Positions 63,378-64,000 of a stretch of DNA of 64,000 bases are shown here, in pieces. Both the position numbers and the translations under genes were made by a program. Each line of letters begins with the position of its first letter. Within the stretch, counting starts at the first letter, position 1. The notes under the pieces were generated by a model, which saw nothing but the letters and a program-made list of their open reading frames with translations, did not search any database and was not told the DNA's origin. Source of the DNA: Paraspadella gotoi (Eukaryota > Chaetognatha); assembly GCA_051294375.1 (NCBI GenBank), contig CM119264.1:1641662-1705661 (forward strand), in the 5' to 3' direction.

Positions 63378-63521
63378 ATGGCGGATAAAGAGGTAAGTGC
63401 GTTGAAAGACGAGTTCGAAGCGGCGACGCCCTCTCTCGGTCTTCAGCGATTCAACCGTCGTATAGATTTAAACTTTTATGTACTAATTATGATTATTATC
63501 TTTTTTGTGGCATTTTATTGA
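63378..63521 (+). CDS. possible start exon of an unknown plus-strand gene
   Basis: ACAAGATGGCGGATAAAGAG is a strong animal start context, and GTAAGT follows after five codons (MADKE), as in a short first coding exon. Read through, the frame stays open as MADKEVSALKDEFEAATPSL, then QRFNRRIDLNF and a hydrophobic end (YVLIMIIIFFVAFY) to the stop at 63521, which would be a small tail-anchored protein. I cannot choose between the two readings. Confidence 0.35.
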   Translation: MADKEVSALKDEFEAATPSLGLQRFNRRIDLNFYVLIMIIIFFVAFY

Positions 63522-63561
63522 GGTTTATCATCATTTTTCTCTCTTTGTCTCTTTCCTTTTT

Positions 63562-63803
63562 AGTTGCACCGCGAGTAATCGCGGAGCAACTCTATAAGTC
63601 ACTCTTAGGTCGGTCTGTCGGTCGGTAACGTCAGTCGTCGGTCCTGTCTCACTTATGTGAAAAATGCTCATAACTCGACTATAGTCGGTTGCTCATTTTA
63701 ACAGAAAAACTTCAAATCAAAGTGACTTCAATCGACGCTTTCAGGAAATCATAAAACTATAAAGAGTAAAAGAGAAGCTAAGAAAGTCACTGAGGCGCAA
63801 CAC
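63562..63803 (-). mobile_element. MITE-like element, family 1, full-length copy
   Basis: Opens AGTTGCACCGCGAGTAATCG, CGGAGCAACT, a 30-base hairpin with few mismatches, then GGTCGGTCTGTCGGTCGG, AAAAATGCTCATAACTCGAC, GTTGCTCATTTTAACAG and ATAAAACTATAAAGAGTAAAAG, and closes GTCACTGAGGCGCAACAC. 242 bases. Confidence 0.7.
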
Positions 63804-63839
63804 AAACATTTGAATTTCCCTCCTTGTTTTTTCTTTATA

Positions 63840-64000
63840 TTTCCTTCCTTTCTTTTATCTTGCCTTCCTTTCCCTTTTCCTCTTCCTCTCTCTTTTTCTT
63901 TCGCCTTCCTCTTTCTTTCTGTTCCTTTCCCTCCCTCCTCTCCCTCTCTCTCCCTCCTCTCCTTCCTCTCTCCCTCCTCTTCCTCCCCTCTCTTTCCCTC
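63840..64000. repeat. pyrimidine-rich CT/CCT tract at the window end
   Basis: CTTCCTTTCC grading into CTCCCTCCTCTC; continues past the window. Confidence 0.85.

Overview
This is eukaryotic (metazoan) genomic DNA: AT-rich, intron-rich and extremely repetitive. The genes I can assemble are exon chains with GT-AG junctions and agreeing codon phases, separated by kilobases of microsatellites, minisatellites, tRNA-derived SINEs and short terminal-inverted-repeat elements. A stargazin/claudin-type calcium-channel gamma family protein, an agrin/follistatin-type FOLN-Kazal protein, a FAXDC2-type fatty acid hydroxylase and a LamG-domain secreted protein indicate an invertebrate animal, probably a bilaterian. 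I cannot name the phylum. Eleven runs of N remain, several of them flanked by (CT)n/(GA)n, where assembly evidently failed.

Layout. All confident genes lie on the minus strand. (1) 3.58-9.69 kb: two exons of an agrin/follistatin-type protein, a FOLN module and a Kazal module, with compatible phase; the Kazal exon carries a one-base deletion. (2) 9.7-28 kb: no confident gene; repeats, MITEs, one inverted SINE and a 1.1 kb all-purine minisatellite. (3) 28.03-31.46 kb: a seven-exon FAXDC2-like gene with its three histidine boxes. (4) 32.65-57.3 kb: a CACNG/stargazin-like gene spread over about 25 kb. Five exons join in phase (extracellular loop end, TM2, TM3, TM4 and a 379-residue Asp-rich cytoplasmic tail); the first exon with TM1 was not found. 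(5) 49.50-53.34 kb: a complete LamG-domain gene with signal peptide, on the same strand inside the 10.6 kb intron of gene 4. A second phase-0 exon encoding a different end of the LamG domain lies at 46.96-47.17 kb. (6) 57.4-64 kb: SINE, MITEs, microsatellites and a few weak exon candidates on both strands, including a short start exon at 63.38 kb.

Mobile DNA. There are two MITE-like families. One has GTTGCGCCGC ends and a terminal hairpin; the other has ends like GTCGGATC. Both carry internal GACC/GACG tetranucleotide expansions. Several tRNA-headed SINE families share a short body motif. One LTR-like segment with an extended tRNA-Leu primer-binding site is present. No bacterial, CRISPR or viral genome features were seen. 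The genes have unrelated roles (synaptic/matrix signalling, channel modulation, lipid hydroxylation, secreted matrix) and are not an operon.

Limits: everything was read by eye, homology calls rest on remembered family motifs, and coordinates of hand-placed splice sites may be off by one or two bases.
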